Shown: piece after piece, positions 52,172 to 61,602 of the stretch
Numbering within the stretch: the stretch's first letter is position 1
How the letters are laid out: each line of letters begins with the position of its first letter
Source: Azoarcus indigens
Lineage (GTDB): Bacteria; Pseudomonadota; Gammaproteobacteria; Burkholderiales; Rhodocyclaceae
Length of the DNA: 64,000 bases
Direction of reading: 5' to 3'
Assembly: GCF_004361735.1 (NCBI RefSeq)
Contig: NZ_SNVV01000016.1
Coordinates: forward strand, 51,183-115,182
Program-made: the position numbers and the translations under genes
The notes under the pieces: model-generated
Told to the model about the DNA's origin: nothing
Databases searched by the model: none
Seen by the model: only the letters and a program-made list of their open reading frames with translations

Positions 52172-53377
52172 ATGCCGCCTGTCCTGCAAGCCCCGCTCAT
52201 CGCCCGCGGTCTTCTCGTCCTCATCCTCGCTGCCGGGGTGTATTTCTTCAGCGGCTTCCTGGTGCCGGTGCTGGCGGCACTCATCATCGGCTTCGCCAGT
52301 TGGCCGCTGTACCGCCGCGGCGTGCGGCTGTGCGGCGGCAACACCGTGCTGGCCGCCAGCCTGGCGCTCGTCGTCGTCATCGTGGTGCTGGTGGTGCCGC
52401 TGTCGCTGGCGCTGCACTACGCCCTGCAGGAGGCCAGCACCTTCATCGCCTGGCTGTTGCAGGCCAACCGGGTGGGCGCGCCGGTGCCGGGCTGGATCAG
52501 TTCGCTGCCCATGGTCGGCGAGCGGCTGGCGGACTACTGGCAGGAATACCTGGGCGAGCCGCATGCGCTGGGCGAGTGGGTGCAACTGCTGAGCGGCGAG
52601 CACCTGGGCAACATCTACCGCACCGCGCTGGCGGCCACCGGCAACCTGGTGAACCTGGGGCTGACGGTGCTGTTCATGCTGATCACCCTGTTCTTCGTCT
52701 ACAAGGACGGCGAACGCATCGCCGGCCAGCTGGACATCGTCGGCGAGCGCATCCTGCCCCAGCGCTGGAACCGCTTCTCGCGCGTGGTGCCGGCGACGGT
52801 GAGCGCGACGGTGACCGGCATGGGCCTGATCGCGCTGGGCGAGGGCGTGGTGCTGGGCATCGCCTACTGGATCGCCGGCGTGCCCTCGCCGGTGTTGCTG
52901 GGCGTGGTCACCGCCTTCATGGCGTTGATTCCCGGCGGCGCGCCGCTGGCTTTCACCCTGGTGTCCATCTACCTGGTGGGCGCGGACAAGCTGGCGGCCG
53001 GGCTGGGGCTGTTCGTGTGGGGCACGGTGGAACTGTTCATCGTGGACAAGACGCTGCGGCCGCGCCTGGTCGGCGGGCCGGTGAAGCTGCCCTTCCTGCC
53101 AACCTTCTTCGGCCTGGTCGGCGGGGTCAAGACCATGGGCATCGTCGGCCTCTTCGTCGGCCCGGTGCTGATGGCGCTGCTGGTGGCGATCTGGCGGGAA
53201 TGGCTGCACAGCGTGGAGCTGGAGGCTGGCCCCGCAACCGTGGAGGCGGAAGCCGCGCCGGTGGAGCAGCAGGCGCCCCCACCGGCGCAGCAGTCAGCGC
53301 CGCGCCGCGCGCCGGCGCAGACGGCGCCAGCCGGCGACGACGCCGCTCGCCGACACGACGAGGCCGAGTGCCGATAG
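52172..53377 (+). CDS. AI-2E family transporter (PerM-like)
   Basis: A 401-residue membrane protein. The start MPPVLQAPLIARGLLVLIL fits the family; the frame is open upstream to 52061. About seven helices are seen: residues 10-38, 50-75, 155-180, 215-260, 265-290, 300-340. Family core is VSATVTGMGLIALGEGVVLGIAYWIAGVPSPVLLGVVTAFMALIPGGAPL and FVWGTVELFIVDKTLRPRLVG. Members export autoinducer-2 or act as sodium/proton exchangers; the substrate here is unknown. The Pro/Ala/Gln-rich tail (about residue 355 on) overlaps the 3' end of the convergent PepSY gene by 84 bases. Confidence 0.87.
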   Translation: MPPVLQAPLIARGLLVLILAAGVYFFSGFLVPVLAALIIGFASWPLYRRGVRLCGGNTVLAASLALVVVIVVLVVPLSLALHYALQEASTFIAWLLQANRVGAPVPGWISSLPMVGERLADYWQEYLGEPHALGEWVQLLSGEHLGNIYRTALAATGNLVNLGLTVLFMLITLFFVYKDGERIAGQLDIVGERILPQRWNRFSRVVPATVSATVTGMGLIALGEGVVLGIAYWIAGVPSPVLLGVVTAFMALIPGGAPLAFTLVSIYLVGADKLAAGLGLFVWGTVELFIVDKTLRPRLVGGPVKLPFLPTFFGLVGGVKTMGIVGLFVGPVLMALLVAIWREWLHSVELEAGPATVEAEAAPVEQQAPPPAQQSAPRRAPAQTAPAGDDAARRHDEAECR

Positions 53378-54805
53378 CAGCCACATCAGGCCGTCCCAGG
53401 CCGGGCGGCGATCGAGCAGCCAGGGAAAATCGAAGCTGTGGGCGGCGTTGAACAGCCAGCGCCGCAGCCGGGCGTCGCTGTCGCTGCTGGCGAGCAGGCG
53501 GCCGTTGGCCGGGTCGATATGCAGCCAGGTGGCGGCGGCATCGTCCATCTCCACCCGCCACACCGGCAGCACCACCGGCTGGCGGCGGCCGTACCAGTAG
53601 CGGTCTTCCTCGGCGAGCAATTGCAGGCGCTTGATGGCGGCGCCGGGGAGCAGGCGGCGGGCGGCGGCGGCGATGGCCGCTTCGCCCAGCATGGGTGCCG
53701 CCCCATCCCCCGCCAGCAGGCTGCGCCGCCGGCCGGCGCCATCCGCCAGCAGCAGCATGGGCTGGCCGTCGAACCACCAGGCCTCGATCTCGCGCAGGCC
53801 GCCGCCCTCCTCCACCTGCAGACGCCGCAGCCATTCCGCCGACCAGGGAAATTCGCCGCGCTCGCCCGCATAAGCCTGCAGCGCCGCCGGCGGAGGCGGC
53901 TTGCGCGCCAGCCAGCCGCCGGGGGTCATGGACACCCAGCCGCTGGCGACCCAGGTGAATACGAACAGGCCGCCGGCCAGGCCGGCGAGGTGATGCCAGG
54001 CCATCCAGCCGTGGTGCGGCGTCACCGCGCCATTGCGGTAGCGCCGCCGCAAACGCAGGCGCAGCAGGCCGATGGTGATGCCGGTGAGCGCGGCGACCAT
54101 GCCCAGGCCAGCGGTCCACAGCACCGTCTGCCGCCAGACGGTGTGCTGTTCGCGCAGCACGGCGAAGGTGTAGTAGTGGGGAATGGTGCCCAGCCAGGTC
54201 CAGCCACGCTCATGCCGGTTGGTGTCGCGCACCACCTCGCCGTTCACCGCCGATACGTAAAGCTCGGTGCCGGCGCCGTCCGCCACCGCGAAGCGGTGCA
54301 GCGGCCGCAGCGCCTCGAAGGCGTTGGCGTTCGGCAGGGTCCATTGGTCGCGCTCGCGGGTCTCCAGGTAGCGCACCTCGGTACCGCCGGCGAAGCGGCG
54401 GGCGATGGCGGTGGCGCGGGCGGCATCCACCACCGGGATGGCGCGGCCATCCCGCGCCGACAGGGTGACAGGCCGGCCGCCATCGGCGGTGCGCCACACC
54501 GGTTCGGCGCCGCCGTCGACGGTGGCCAGCATCTCCAGCCGCAGGCGGGCGAGCGGGAAGGCCGCCAGCCCGGCCGCGCGCCAGGCTTCGTCCGGCCCCA
54601 GCAGCGCGCCCTCCAGCTGCAGCGGCGGCAGGCCGGCCAGGCGCTCGGCCTCGCTCAGCGCGGGGAAGCGCACGTACATCATCACCAGCCCGGTGAGGAA
54701 CCAGAGCACGAACAGCAGGCAGCCGCCCACGCCCAAGCAGCGGTGGACGAGGTAGAGCCAGCGGCGCAGGCGCGGCCAGAGGCGGAAGGGGCGGTGCTCA
54801 ATCAT
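53294..54805 (-). CDS. PepSY-associated membrane protein (PiuB-like)
   Basis: A 503-residue inner-membrane protein. Four main helices (about residues 18-40, 228-250, 280-305, 470-492) flank PepSY-type periplasmic parts, and conserved histidines stand near the helices (VHRCLG, LHRFAV, WHHLAG, AHSF). These are typical for the PepSY-TM family, which accompanies siderophore or B12 TonB receptors and may reduce or process the imported metal complex. The receptor gene upstream on the same strand is controlled by a cobalamin riboswitch. A possible short gene lies between. The 3' end overlaps the convergent transporter gene by 84 bases. Confidence 0.82.
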   Translation of the reverse strand: MIEHRPFRLWPRLRRWLYLVHRCLGVGGCLLFVLWFLTGLVMMYVRFPALSEAERLAGLPPLQLEGALLGPDEAWRAAGLAAFPLARLRLEMLATVDGGAEPVWRTADGGRPVTLSARDGRAIPVVDAARATAIARRFAGGTEVRYLETRERDQWTLPNANAFEALRPLHRFAVADGAGTELYVSAVNGEVVRDTNRHERGWTWLGTIPHYYTFAVLREQHTVWRQTVLWTAGLGMVAALTGITIGLLRLRLRRRYRNGAVTPHHGWMAWHHLAGLAGGLFVFTWVASGWVSMTPGGWLARKPPPPAALQAYAGERGEFPWSAEWLRRLQVEEGGGLREIEAWWFDGQPMLLLADGAGRRRSLLAGDGAAPMLGEAAIAAAARRLLPGAAIKRLQLLAEEDRYWYGRRQPVVLPVWRVEMDDAAATWLHIDPANGRLLASSDSDARLRRWLFNAAHSFDFPWLLDRRPAWDGLMWLLSALGLVVSASGVVAGWRRLRRRAARR

Positions 54806-55041
54806 GACGTTTTGCCGGTGGTCGCCCGCATCGGACCGAGGAGCCTGGGCTCGCGCCAAAGCCTGCGCCGGTGCCGGTTGCCAGCCAGCGCAAGCAGTTC
54901 GACGCCCGGGCGGCAGCGCAACCGTGGCAGCGCGACTGCCGCGCCTTCATCGGACACGCAGGCGGCAATGGTCCGTGACCCGCCTCCAGCCGCAGGCCGG
55001 CGAAAACCGCCGCCTGTGCCCCTGCCCCTCGCCCGCCTCAT
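54802..55041 (-). CDS. Possible 79-residue gene between receptor and PepSY genes
   Basis: An open frame from an ATG 9 bases after the receptor stop (with GGGGCGGCG before it) to a TGA that overlaps the PepSY start as ATGA. The overlap suggests coupled translation. The product is Arg/Gly-rich and has no membrane helix, so it does not resemble the small DUF3649 or DUF3325 membrane proteins often found at this place. It may be spurious, in which case 54806-55052 is a plain spacer. Confidence 0.3.
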   Translation of the reverse strand: MRRARGRGTGGGFRRPAAGGGSRTIAACVSDEGAAVALPRLRCRPGVELLALAGNRHRRRLWREPRLLGPMRATTGKTS

Positions 55042-55052
55042 CGCCGCCCCGC

Positions 55053-57218
55053 TCAAAAGCTGAAGTTCGCCGCTACTTCGACGCTGCGCGGACGGCCGAG
55101 CACCCACTGGCTGTTGCCGTTGTAGGTGGTCTGGGCGTAATCGCGGTCGAACAGGTTGTAGCCGAACAGGCTGAGGCGCAGATCGCGGCGCAGCTGCCAG
55201 GACAGGGTGGCGTCCACCACGGTGTAGGCATCCACCTTGGCGCTGTTGGCGTTGTCCACATAGCGGGTGCCGACGTAGCGGGCGCCCAGGCCAGCGTTCC
55301 ACTGCAGCAGGAAATCCCAGCTCAGCCACAGGTTGGCGGCCCGCTCCGGCACGCCGGAGGGGGTGCGGCCGCTGCGCGACACCACCGTGCCGCCGACCAC
55401 TTCGTTGAAGTCGTCGTAGCGGGCGTTGAGCACGGTGCCGTTGGCATCCAGCTTCAGCGCCGGGGTGAAGGCGTAGGCCAGCGCGAGTTCGACGCCGCGC
55501 GAGGACTGGGCGCCGACCTGCTGGTAGACGTTGGGGTCGTCCGCATCCCGGATCAGCAGCTTCTCCTTGCGGATCCAGTAGCCGGCGAAGGTCCATTCGC
55601 CGCGGCCGCCGTCGAAGCGCTGCTTCACGCCCAGCTCGGCCTGCTCGCCGGTGGACATATCGAACTGGCTCTGCTGGGCGGTGGTGTTGACCACGCCGGT
55701 GAGCGGGTCGGCGGCGGTGGCGTACTGGCCGTAGAAGGACAGCGCCGGGGTGGCGGCAAACACCGCGCCAATGCGGCCGCTGGTGTGGGTGAAGGTCTTG
55801 TCGAAGTCCGCGCCCGAGGCGTTGCGCATGCCTTCGCGATCGACGTCGATGCGGTCCCAGCGCAGGCCGCCGACCAGGGACCAGCGCTGGCTGAGCTGCA
55901 GCTTGTCTTCCATGAACACCGACAGGGTGTCGGTGCGGGTCTTGAACAGCTCGCCGTTGGTCATCGTGCCCGGGAAGTTGCCGGGGTTGAAGGCGAAGGC
56001 GTCCAGCGTCTGCGCGGCGGCGCCGTTGTTGCGGTCGCGGTGGTAGCGCAGGCGGTTCACATCGAAGCCCAGCACCAGCTGGTTGTCCAGGCCGAAGAGC
56101 TGGCCGCTCCAGGTGCTGTCCAGCCGGTTGCCGACCTGCTCCAGGCTGTAGCCGATGAGCAGGAAGCTGCTGCGGGTAATGGTGCCGTTGGGATTGTAGC
56201 GGTAGCCCTCGGCGTTGCGCCAGTCGCGGCGGCTGTGCAGGCGGTAGGTCTGGTTGCGCACCACCACGTCGTCCGCCGGCTTCCATTCGAGGTCCAGGCG
56301 GGTCCAGTTGTCGCGGAAGCGCAGCTTGGAATCGGCGACGTTGTAGTTGGTGTCGCGCAGCCGGCTGTCGAGGTCGCCGTCTATCAGCGGCACGCCGAAG
56401 TAGCGCATCGGCTCCAGCTTGCCGTAGTCGTGCGACAGGGTGAGGTTGAAGGCGGGCGACACGTCCAGCCGCAGCGCCGCGGCCACCACCAGGGAGTCGG
56501 ATTCGCCGCGATCCACGTAGCCGTCGCTGTGGTTGCGGCTGACGTCGAAGCGGTAGGACCAGTGCTCGTCCACCGCGCCGCCGCTGCCGAAGGCGGTGCG
56601 CCAGGTGTCGTCCGAGCCGTAGGCGACGCGGGCCTCGTTGACGATGGTGCCGCGCGTGGGCTTCTTCGGCACGGTGTTGATGGCGCCGCCGATGGCGCCC
56701 TCGCCGTACAGCACCGAGGCCGGACCGCGCAGTACTTCCATGCGCTCCGCCATCCAGGGGTCGAAGGGGAAGCTCACCGTGCCGCCGGAAACGTACATGC
56801 GGGTGCCGTCGTAGAGCCGCATCACCGAGGTGTTGCCGGCGAAGCCGCGGGCGGCGAGCGCGCCGCCGCCGGAGGTGCCGCTCTGGGTGATGCCGGGCGC
56901 GCGGGCGGCGGCTTCGATCAGGGTGGCGTCACCGCGGGCACGTATCGTCTCGCCCTCCAGCACGTCCACGCTGGCCGGGGTTTCCAGCGGCGTGAGCCGC
57001 AGGCGGCTGCCGGTGCTGGCCGGCAGTTCCAGGCCGAGGCTGGCGGTTTCGCCGCTGGCAGTGGCGGTGACTTCCGGCAGCACGGTTTCCTTTCCGGTAT
57101 CGGCGAAGGCGGCGCCGCACAGCGCCAGCATGAGGCCGGCGGCGAGGCGCGGCGCGGGAGAGGGAGAAACAAGCGAGAGCGCCACGCGGGAAAGGCGTGG
57201 GCGGATGGAGCTGGCCAT
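55053..57218 (-). CDS. TonB-dependent receptor under cobalamin riboswitch
   Basis: A 721-residue outer-membrane protein starting MASSIRPRLSRVALSLV, with AGGGACC before the ATG. The frame is open to 57407, but that DNA belongs to the riboswitch leader. A signal peptide ends near AAFADTG. A TonB box-like ETVLPEVTATAS follows, then the plug (DVLEGETIRARGDATLIEAA, ALAARGFAGNTSVMRLYDGTRMY, MEVLRGPASVLYGEGAIGGAINTVPKKP). The barrel ends in RSVEVAANFSF. By sequence it looks like a siderophore receptor and is longer than BtuB (about 614). There is no STN signalling domain. The riboswitch upstream argues for a corrinoid as ligand. Confidence 0.9.
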   Translation of the reverse strand: MASSIRPRLSRVALSLVSPSPAPRLAAGLMLALCGAAFADTGKETVLPEVTATASGETASLGLELPASTGSRLRLTPLETPASVDVLEGETIRARGDATLIEAAARAPGITQSGTSGGGALAARGFAGNTSVMRLYDGTRMYVSGGTVSFPFDPWMAERMEVLRGPASVLYGEGAIGGAINTVPKKPTRGTIVNEARVAYGSDDTWRTAFGSGGAVDEHWSYRFDVSRNHSDGYVDRGESDSLVVAAALRLDVSPAFNLTLSHDYGKLEPMRYFGVPLIDGDLDSRLRDTNYNVADSKLRFRDNWTRLDLEWKPADDVVVRNQTYRLHSRRDWRNAEGYRYNPNGTITRSSFLLIGYSLEQVGNRLDSTWSGQLFGLDNQLVLGFDVNRLRYHRDRNNGAAAQTLDAFAFNPGNFPGTMTNGELFKTRTDTLSVFMEDKLQLSQRWSLVGGLRWDRIDVDREGMRNASGADFDKTFTHTSGRIGAVFAATPALSFYGQYATAADPLTGVVNTTAQQSQFDMSTGEQAELGVKQRFDGGRGEWTFAGYWIRKEKLLIRDADDPNVYQQVGAQSSRGVELALAYAFTPALKLDANGTVLNARYDDFNEVVGGTVVSRSGRTPSGVPERAANLWLSWDFLLQWNAGLGARYVGTRYVDNANSAKVDAYTVVDATLSWQLRRDLRLSLFGYNLFDRDYAQTTYNGNSQWVLGRPRSVEVAANFSF

Positions 57219-57268
57219 GTCGATACGGTCCCTGCAAGCGGCCGGGCGTCCCCGCCGGCCGGATGGCG

Positions 57269-57308
57269 AAAAAACGCGGGGCGAACGGGGCCCGACCGGC
57301 ATGCCGCG
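57269..57308 (-). terminator. Candidate expression-platform terminator
   Basis: In the leader between riboswitch aptamer and receptor start, minus-strand arms CGCGG (57308-57304) and CCGCG (57279-57275) enclose a further G+C-rich dyad (GGGC/GCCC). A run of six T follows at 57274-57269. It is a plausible ligand-controlled terminator; not folded by computation. Confidence 0.4.
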
Positions 57309-57368
57309 CGCCGGGGCACGCGGGAGCCGCCCGGACAACGCACTCCCGCGGCGTCCAAGGTCTGTCGA

Positions 57369-57612
57369 AGGCCGGTATCCGGGCTTGCGGAGTGCCGTCG
57401 GCTTCATTGCTGATTCCGACGGCAGGCGGCTTCGCCTTCCCGCGCCTGCGGCGCAGTGGCTGCCGGCATCCTGGCGATGCCGGCGTGAAGCCGCCCCATC
57501 CGCTTACCGTTGCGGGGGCAGCACAGGCCTGGTCGGCCGCTCTAGGCGGCGCGGACGCACCTGTTTCCCGTTTAACCCCGGCCCGCCAGTGGGCGGCGGC
57601 CGGGGCACCTTC
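57369..57612 (-). promoter_or_regulatory. Cobalamin (adenosylcobalamin-class) riboswitch
   Basis: On the minus strand the leader shows the known order of conserved parts: AGGTGCC (57610-57604), TTAAACGGGAA-CAGGTG, the CTGCCCCCGCAACGGTAAG core (about 57521-57502), the B12 box GCCACTG (57460-57454), GGGAAGG (about 57441-57435), and the 3' closing GCAAGCCCGGATACCGGCC (57389-57371). It precedes the TonB receptor by about 150 bases. Such riboswitches shut off corrinoid uptake genes when B12 is plentiful. Confidence 0.93.
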
Positions 57613-57757
57613 GATGGAGGATTCATGGCTTTTCCGCCCCTGCGGGCGGGAAAAGCGCCGGGCATTCTATACGCCGTTCCGCATAGCGTGGAACCCTGTC
57701 TCCCGCCGTCTTGCGCCAAGGCGTATGCTGATGGCCCGTTTTTCCGCCCCCCGCACC

Positions 57758-58135
57758 ATGGCCAATCCGGATCTCTGCACCGAAGAGGAAATTACCACCC
57801 TGGTCCATCGCTTCTACGGCCGGGTGCGGGAAGACGCCCTGCTCGGCCCCATTTTCGACGCGCATGTGAGCGACTGGCCGGCCCACCTCGCCAAGCTGGT
57901 GGATTTCTGGTCCGGCATGCTGCGCGGCACCGGCCGCTTCCACGGCTCGCCCATGCGCGCCCACGCCGCGCTGCCGGACCTGGAGCCGGCGCTGTTCATG
58001 CAGTGGCTGGACCTGTTCCACGCCACCACCGCCGAGTTGGAGAACGAGGCGCTGCGGCTGCGCGCGGACGAGTTTGCGAAGAAGATCGCGGCGGCGCTGT
58101 GGCAGGGCTATCAGCAGCAACAGGCTCAGCAGTGA
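57758..58135 (+). CDS. Group III truncated haemoglobin
   Basis: A 125-residue protein if started at MANPDLCTEEEIT; an ATG 11 codons upstream is possible. The 2-on-2 globin fold of group III is seen: LVHRFYGRVREDALLGPIFDAHVSDWPAHLAKLVDFWSGMLRGTGRFHGSPMRAHAAL. His (DAHVSDW region) and the proximal His of SPMRAHAAL, with Tyr in FYGRV and Trp in DFWSG, are family marks. These proteins bind oxygen or nitric oxide and are linked with NO or sulfite stress. It is divergent from the B12 riboswitch leader. No ribosome-binding site decides the start. Confidence 0.85.
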   Translation: MANPDLCTEEEITTLVHRFYGRVREDALLGPIFDAHVSDWPAHLAKLVDFWSGMLRGTGRFHGSPMRAHAALPDLEPALFMQWLDLFHATTAELENEALRLRADEFAKKIAAALWQGYQQQQAQQ

Positions 58136-58218
58136 GGGCGGCTCATGCGGTCTTGAACCTGCCGCATTCAATCCATTCCAGATAAAACCAATGGCATAGT
58201 TCGCCACCCTGCCCACCC

Positions 58219-59142
58219 CTACAGCAGGGCGATCCCCGGCAGGTCGGCGAAGCTGCGTTCCCGCATCACCCGCACGAAGTCGCCAACATAGGGCCGCAGC
58301 GCCTTCTCCACCGTGGTGGCGGCATACAGCCGGCCGGTGAGGCCCTCGGCGCCGATGCGGCGGGCGCTGACGTAGCCGCGGTCCAGGTAGGGCCGCAGCG
58401 CCCATTCCGGCAGCGCCGCCACGCCGCGGCCGCTGGCCACCAGTTGCAGCATCGCCACCGTGAGCTCGGTGGTGCGCCGCGCCGGGCGGACGCCGGCGGG
58501 CGCCAGCACCTGGCGCACCAGGTCCAGCATCTCGTCGGCCACCGGGTAGGTGATCAGCGTCTCGGCGGCGAAGTCCTCCGCCACCAGGAAGGGACGCGCG
58601 TTCAGCGCATGGCCGTTGGCCAGCAGGGCGACGATCTCGAAGCTGAACAGCGGATGGCAGATCACCCCGCTGTCGGCCTCCGGCTCGGACACCACCGCCA
58701 GGTCGGCGCGGTTCTGGTGCAGCAGGCCGACCGGGTCGGGATGGAAGCCGGAGACGATGTCCAGCTCCACCTCCGGCCAGCGGCTGCGGAAGGCGTCCAT
58801 CGCCGGCATCAGCCAGTCGAAGCAGGTATGGCACTCCACCGCGATGCGCAGCTCGCCGGCCACGCCGGAGGCCAGCCGCACGATGTCGCGCTCGGCTTCG
58901 TCCACCTGCGGCAGCACGGCGTCCGCCAATTGCAGCAGGCGTCCGCCCAGCGCAGTGAACACCAGCGGCACGGACTTGCGCTCGAACAGCGGCCCGCCGT
59001 AGCGCTCCTCCAGCAGGCGGATCTGCTGCGACAGCGCCGACTGCGTCAGGCACAGCAGATCGGCGGCGCGGGTCAGGCTGCCGGCGGCGCGCAGCGCGGC
59101 CAGGGTGCGGAGGTGGCGCAGTTCGAGGATGGAGGCACTCAT
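58219..59142 (-). CDS. metR: MetR-type LysR regulator
   Basis: A 307-residue protein starting [18 protein letters not shown]. The helix-turn-helix lies at about residues 18-45 ([26 protein letters not shown]). The effector part follows MetR closely: [49 protein letters not shown], and [16 protein letters not shown] with GRLYAAT. MetR activates metE in response to homocysteine. It is divergent from metE, with an inverted repeat between them. The gene is convergent with the truncated haemoglobin. Confidence 0.92.
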   Translation of the reverse strand: MSASILELRHLRTLAALRAAGSLTRAADLLCLTQSALSQQIRLLEERYGGPLFERKSVPLVFTALGGRLLQLADAVLPQVDEAERDIVRLASGVAGELRIAVECHTCFDWLMPAMDAFRSRWPEVELDIVSGFHPDPVGLLHQNRADLAVVSEPEADSGVICHPLFSFEIVALLANGHALNARPFLVAEDFAAETLITYPVADEMLDLVRQVLAPAGVRPARRTTELTVAMLQLVASGRGVAALPEWALRPYLDRGYVSARRIGAEGLTGRLYAATTVEKALRPYVGDFVRVMRERSFADLPGIALL

Positions 59143-59172
59143 GGAGTAAGGTGGCAAACATTAGAACGCCTA

Positions 59173-59202
59173 ATTCAAACACAGAAAAACTTTCGTTTGA
59201 AT
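59173..59202. promoter_or_regulatory. Candidate MetR operator between metR and metE
   Basis: Perfect inverted repeat ATTCAAAC/GTTTGAAT with a 14-base spacer, 31 bases before the metR start and 58 bases before the metE GTG. MetR is known to bind TGAA-type half-sites. It lies in an A+T-richer stretch, as expected for a divergent promoter. Confidence 0.6.
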
Positions 59203-59259
59203 GATGGGCGCCACCACGGAATCATGCCCAGCCTCGCATTCACCTCCCGGAGCAGAACC

Positions 59260-61602
59260 GTGATTCTCAGCCACACCCTGGGCTTTCCCCGCATCGGCGC
59301 GCAGCGCGAACTCAAGTTCGCGCTGGAACGCCACTGGCGCGGCGAGCTCGACGCCGCCGCCCTGGAGGCCGTCGGCCGCGAGCTGCGCCAGCGCCACTGG
59401 GCGCTGCAGCGCGATGCCGGGCTGGACTTCGTCACCGTGGGCGATTTCGCCTACTACGATCACGTCGCCAACCACATCCAGCTGCTGGGCTGCGAGCCCG
59501 CGCGCTTCGGCTTCGACGGCAGCGAAGGCGAACTGACACGCTATTTCACCCTGGCCCGCGGCGTGGCCGCCGATATAGCCGGGAGCGCCGCAGGCTGCGG
59601 CTGCGCTGCCGCCGGGCCTGCCCACGACGGCCGCCCGGCGCTGGAGATGACCAAGTGGTTCGATACCAACTACCACTACCTGGTACCCGAATTCCTGCCG
59701 GACACCGCCTTCTCCCTCGCCTCCAGCCGGCTGTTCGACGAGGTGGCGGAAGCGCGCGCCCTCGGCCACGCGGTGAAGGCGGTGGTGCTGGGGCCGCTGT
59801 CCTTCCTGTGGCTGGGCAAGGAGAAAGCAACCTTCGACCGCCTGGCGCTGCTGGAGCGCCTGCTGCCGGTCTACGGCCAGCTGCTGTCACGGCTGAAGGC
59901 GGCCGGCGCGGAATGGGTGCAGATCGACGAGCCCATCCTTGGCCTGGACCTGCCAGCCGCCTGGCGCGCCGCCTTCGAGCCGGCCTACATCGCGCTCGCC
60001 GCCGCCCGCGCGCGGCTGATGCTGGCCACCTACTTCTCGCCGCTGGCGGACAACCTCAACCTCGCCTGCCGTCTGCCGGTGGCGGCACTGCATGTGGACG
60101 CGGTGCGCGCGCCTGATGAGCTGGCCGCGCTGGCCGACTGGCTGCCGGCGCACAAGGAGCTGTCGGTGGGCATCGTCGATGGCCGCAACATCTGGCGCAC
60201 CGACCTCGACCGCGCGCTGGCGCGCCTGCTGCCGCTGGCCGAGCGGCGCGGCGGCCGGCTGTGGCTGGCGCCCTCCTGCTCGCTGCTGCATGTGCCGGTG
60301 AGCCTGGCCGCCGAGGCCGGCCCGCGGGCGCCGCTGGACGACGAACTGCGCGGCTGGCTCGCTTTCGCCACCGAAAAGCTGGCGGAAATCGACATCCTCA
60401 AGCGGGTGTTCAACGACGGCGAAGACACCGTGGCCGAGGATCTCGCCGCCAGCCGCCGCGCCCTCGCCGCCCGCCGCGCCAGCCCGCGGGTGGCCGACCC
60501 GGCGGTGGCCGCCCGCCTGGCCGCGCTGCCGGCCGACGCCGACCGCCGCCGCTCCGCCTTTCCGCTACGCCAGGCGCGCCAGCGCGAGCGCCTCGGCCTG
60601 CCCGCCTTCCCCACCACCACCATAGGCTCCTTCCCGCAGACCGCGGAGATCCGCGCCGCCCGCGCCGCCTTCAAGCGCGGCGAGCTGGACAGCGCCAGCT
60701 ACCGCGAGCGGATGGCGCAGGAGATCGCCCACGCGGTGCGCCGCCAGGAATCGCTGGGGCTGGACGTGCTGGTGCATGGCGAGGCCGAGCGCAACGACAT
60801 GGTGGAGTACTTCGGCGAGCAGCTGGCCGGCTTCGCCTTCACCGCCAGCGGCTGGGTGCAGTCCTACGGCTCGCGCTGCGTGAAGCCGCCGCTGATCTAC
60901 GGCGACGTCTCCCGGCCGCAGCCGATGACCGTGGAGTGGACCACCTACGCCCAGGGCCTCACCGCCAGGCCGATGAAGGGCATGCTCACCGGGCCGATCA
61001 CCCTCCTGCAGTGGTCCTTCGTGCGCGACGACCAACCGCGCGCCGACACCGCGCTGCAGATCGCGCTGGCGATCCGCGACGAGGTCGCCGACCTGGAGCG
61101 CGCCGGCATCGCCATCATCCAGATCGACGAACCGGCGATACGCGAAGGCCTGCCGCTGCGCCACGGCGACTGGCGCGCCTACCTCGCCTGGGCCACCCGC
61201 GCCTTCCGCATCGCCGCCTCGCCGGTGGCGGACGAGACGCAGATCCACACCCACATGTGCTACGCCGAGTTCAACGACATCCTGCCGGAGATCGCGGCCC
61301 TGGACGCCGACGTGATCACCATCGAGACCAGCCGCTCCGACATGGAACTGCTGGCCGGCTTCGGCGATTTCCGCTACCCGAACGAGATCGGCCCCGGGGT
61401 GTATGACATCCACTCGCCGCAGGTGCCGGCCACGGCGGAGATGGAGCGCCTGCTGGAAAAGGCGGCGGCAGTGATCCCGGCACAGAACCTGTGGGTGAAT
61501 CCCGACTGCGGCCTCAAGACCCGCGCCTGGCCGGAAACGGAAGCCGCGCTGCGGAACATGGTCGAGGCGGCGAAGAGGCTGCGGGTGCGATACGGGGGTT
61601 GA
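59260..61602 (+). CDS. metE: Cobalamin-independent methionine synthase
   Basis: A 780-residue protein with a GTG start ([22 protein letters not shown]) preceded by CCCGGAGC; an ATG at 59224 is less likely. The zinc ligands are His665 and Cys667 in [13 protein letters not shown], Glu689 in [13 protein letters not shown] and Cys750 in NPDCGLKTR, with the same spacing as in the Escherichia coli enzyme. The catalytic C-terminal barrel begins near [15 protein letters not shown] (about residue 447). MetE transfers methyl from methyltetrahydrofolate to homocysteine without B12. A Gly/Ala/Cys-rich insert (about residues 108-123) adds roughly 24 residues relative to E. coli. Regulated by the divergent MetR. 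Confidence 0.96.
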   Translation: MILSHTLGFPRIGAQRELKFALERHWRGELDAAALEAVGRELRQRHWALQRDAGLDFVTVGDFAYYDHVANHIQLLGCEPARFGFDGSEGELTRYFTLARGVAADIAGSAAGCGCAAAGPAHDGRPALEMTKWFDTNYHYLVPEFLPDTAFSLASSRLFDEVAEARALGHAVKAVVLGPLSFLWLGKEKATFDRLALLERLLPVYGQLLSRLKAAGAEWVQIDEPILGLDLPAAWRAAFEPAYIALAAARARLMLATYFSPLADNLNLACRLPVAALHVDAVRAPDELAALADWLPAHKELSVGIVDGRNIWRTDLDRALARLLPLAERRGGRLWLAPSCSLLHVPVSLAAEAGPRAPLDDELRGWLAFATEKLAEIDILKRVFNDGEDTVAEDLAASRRALAARRASPRVADPAVAARLAALPADADRRRSAFPLRQARQRERLGLPAFPTTTIGSFPQTAEIRAARAAFKRGELDSASYRERMAQEIAHAVRRQESLGLDVLVHGEAERNDMVEYFGEQLAGFAFTASGWVQSYGSRCVKPPLIYGDVSRPQPMTVEWTTYAQGLTARPMKGMLTGPITLLQWSFVRDDQPRADTALQIALAIRDEVADLERAGIAIIQIDEPAIREGLPLRHGDWRAYLAWATRAFRIAASPVADETQIHTHMCYAEFNDILPEIAALDADVITIETSRSDMELLAGFGDFRYPNEIGPGVYDIHSPQVPATAEMERLLEKAAAVIPAQNLWVNPDCGLKTRAWPETEAALRNMVEAAKRLRVRYGG

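Noticed and set aside
57219..57407. N-terminal extension of the TonB receptor
   Set aside because: The extension lies in the riboswitch leader; a clear signal peptide starts at 57218.
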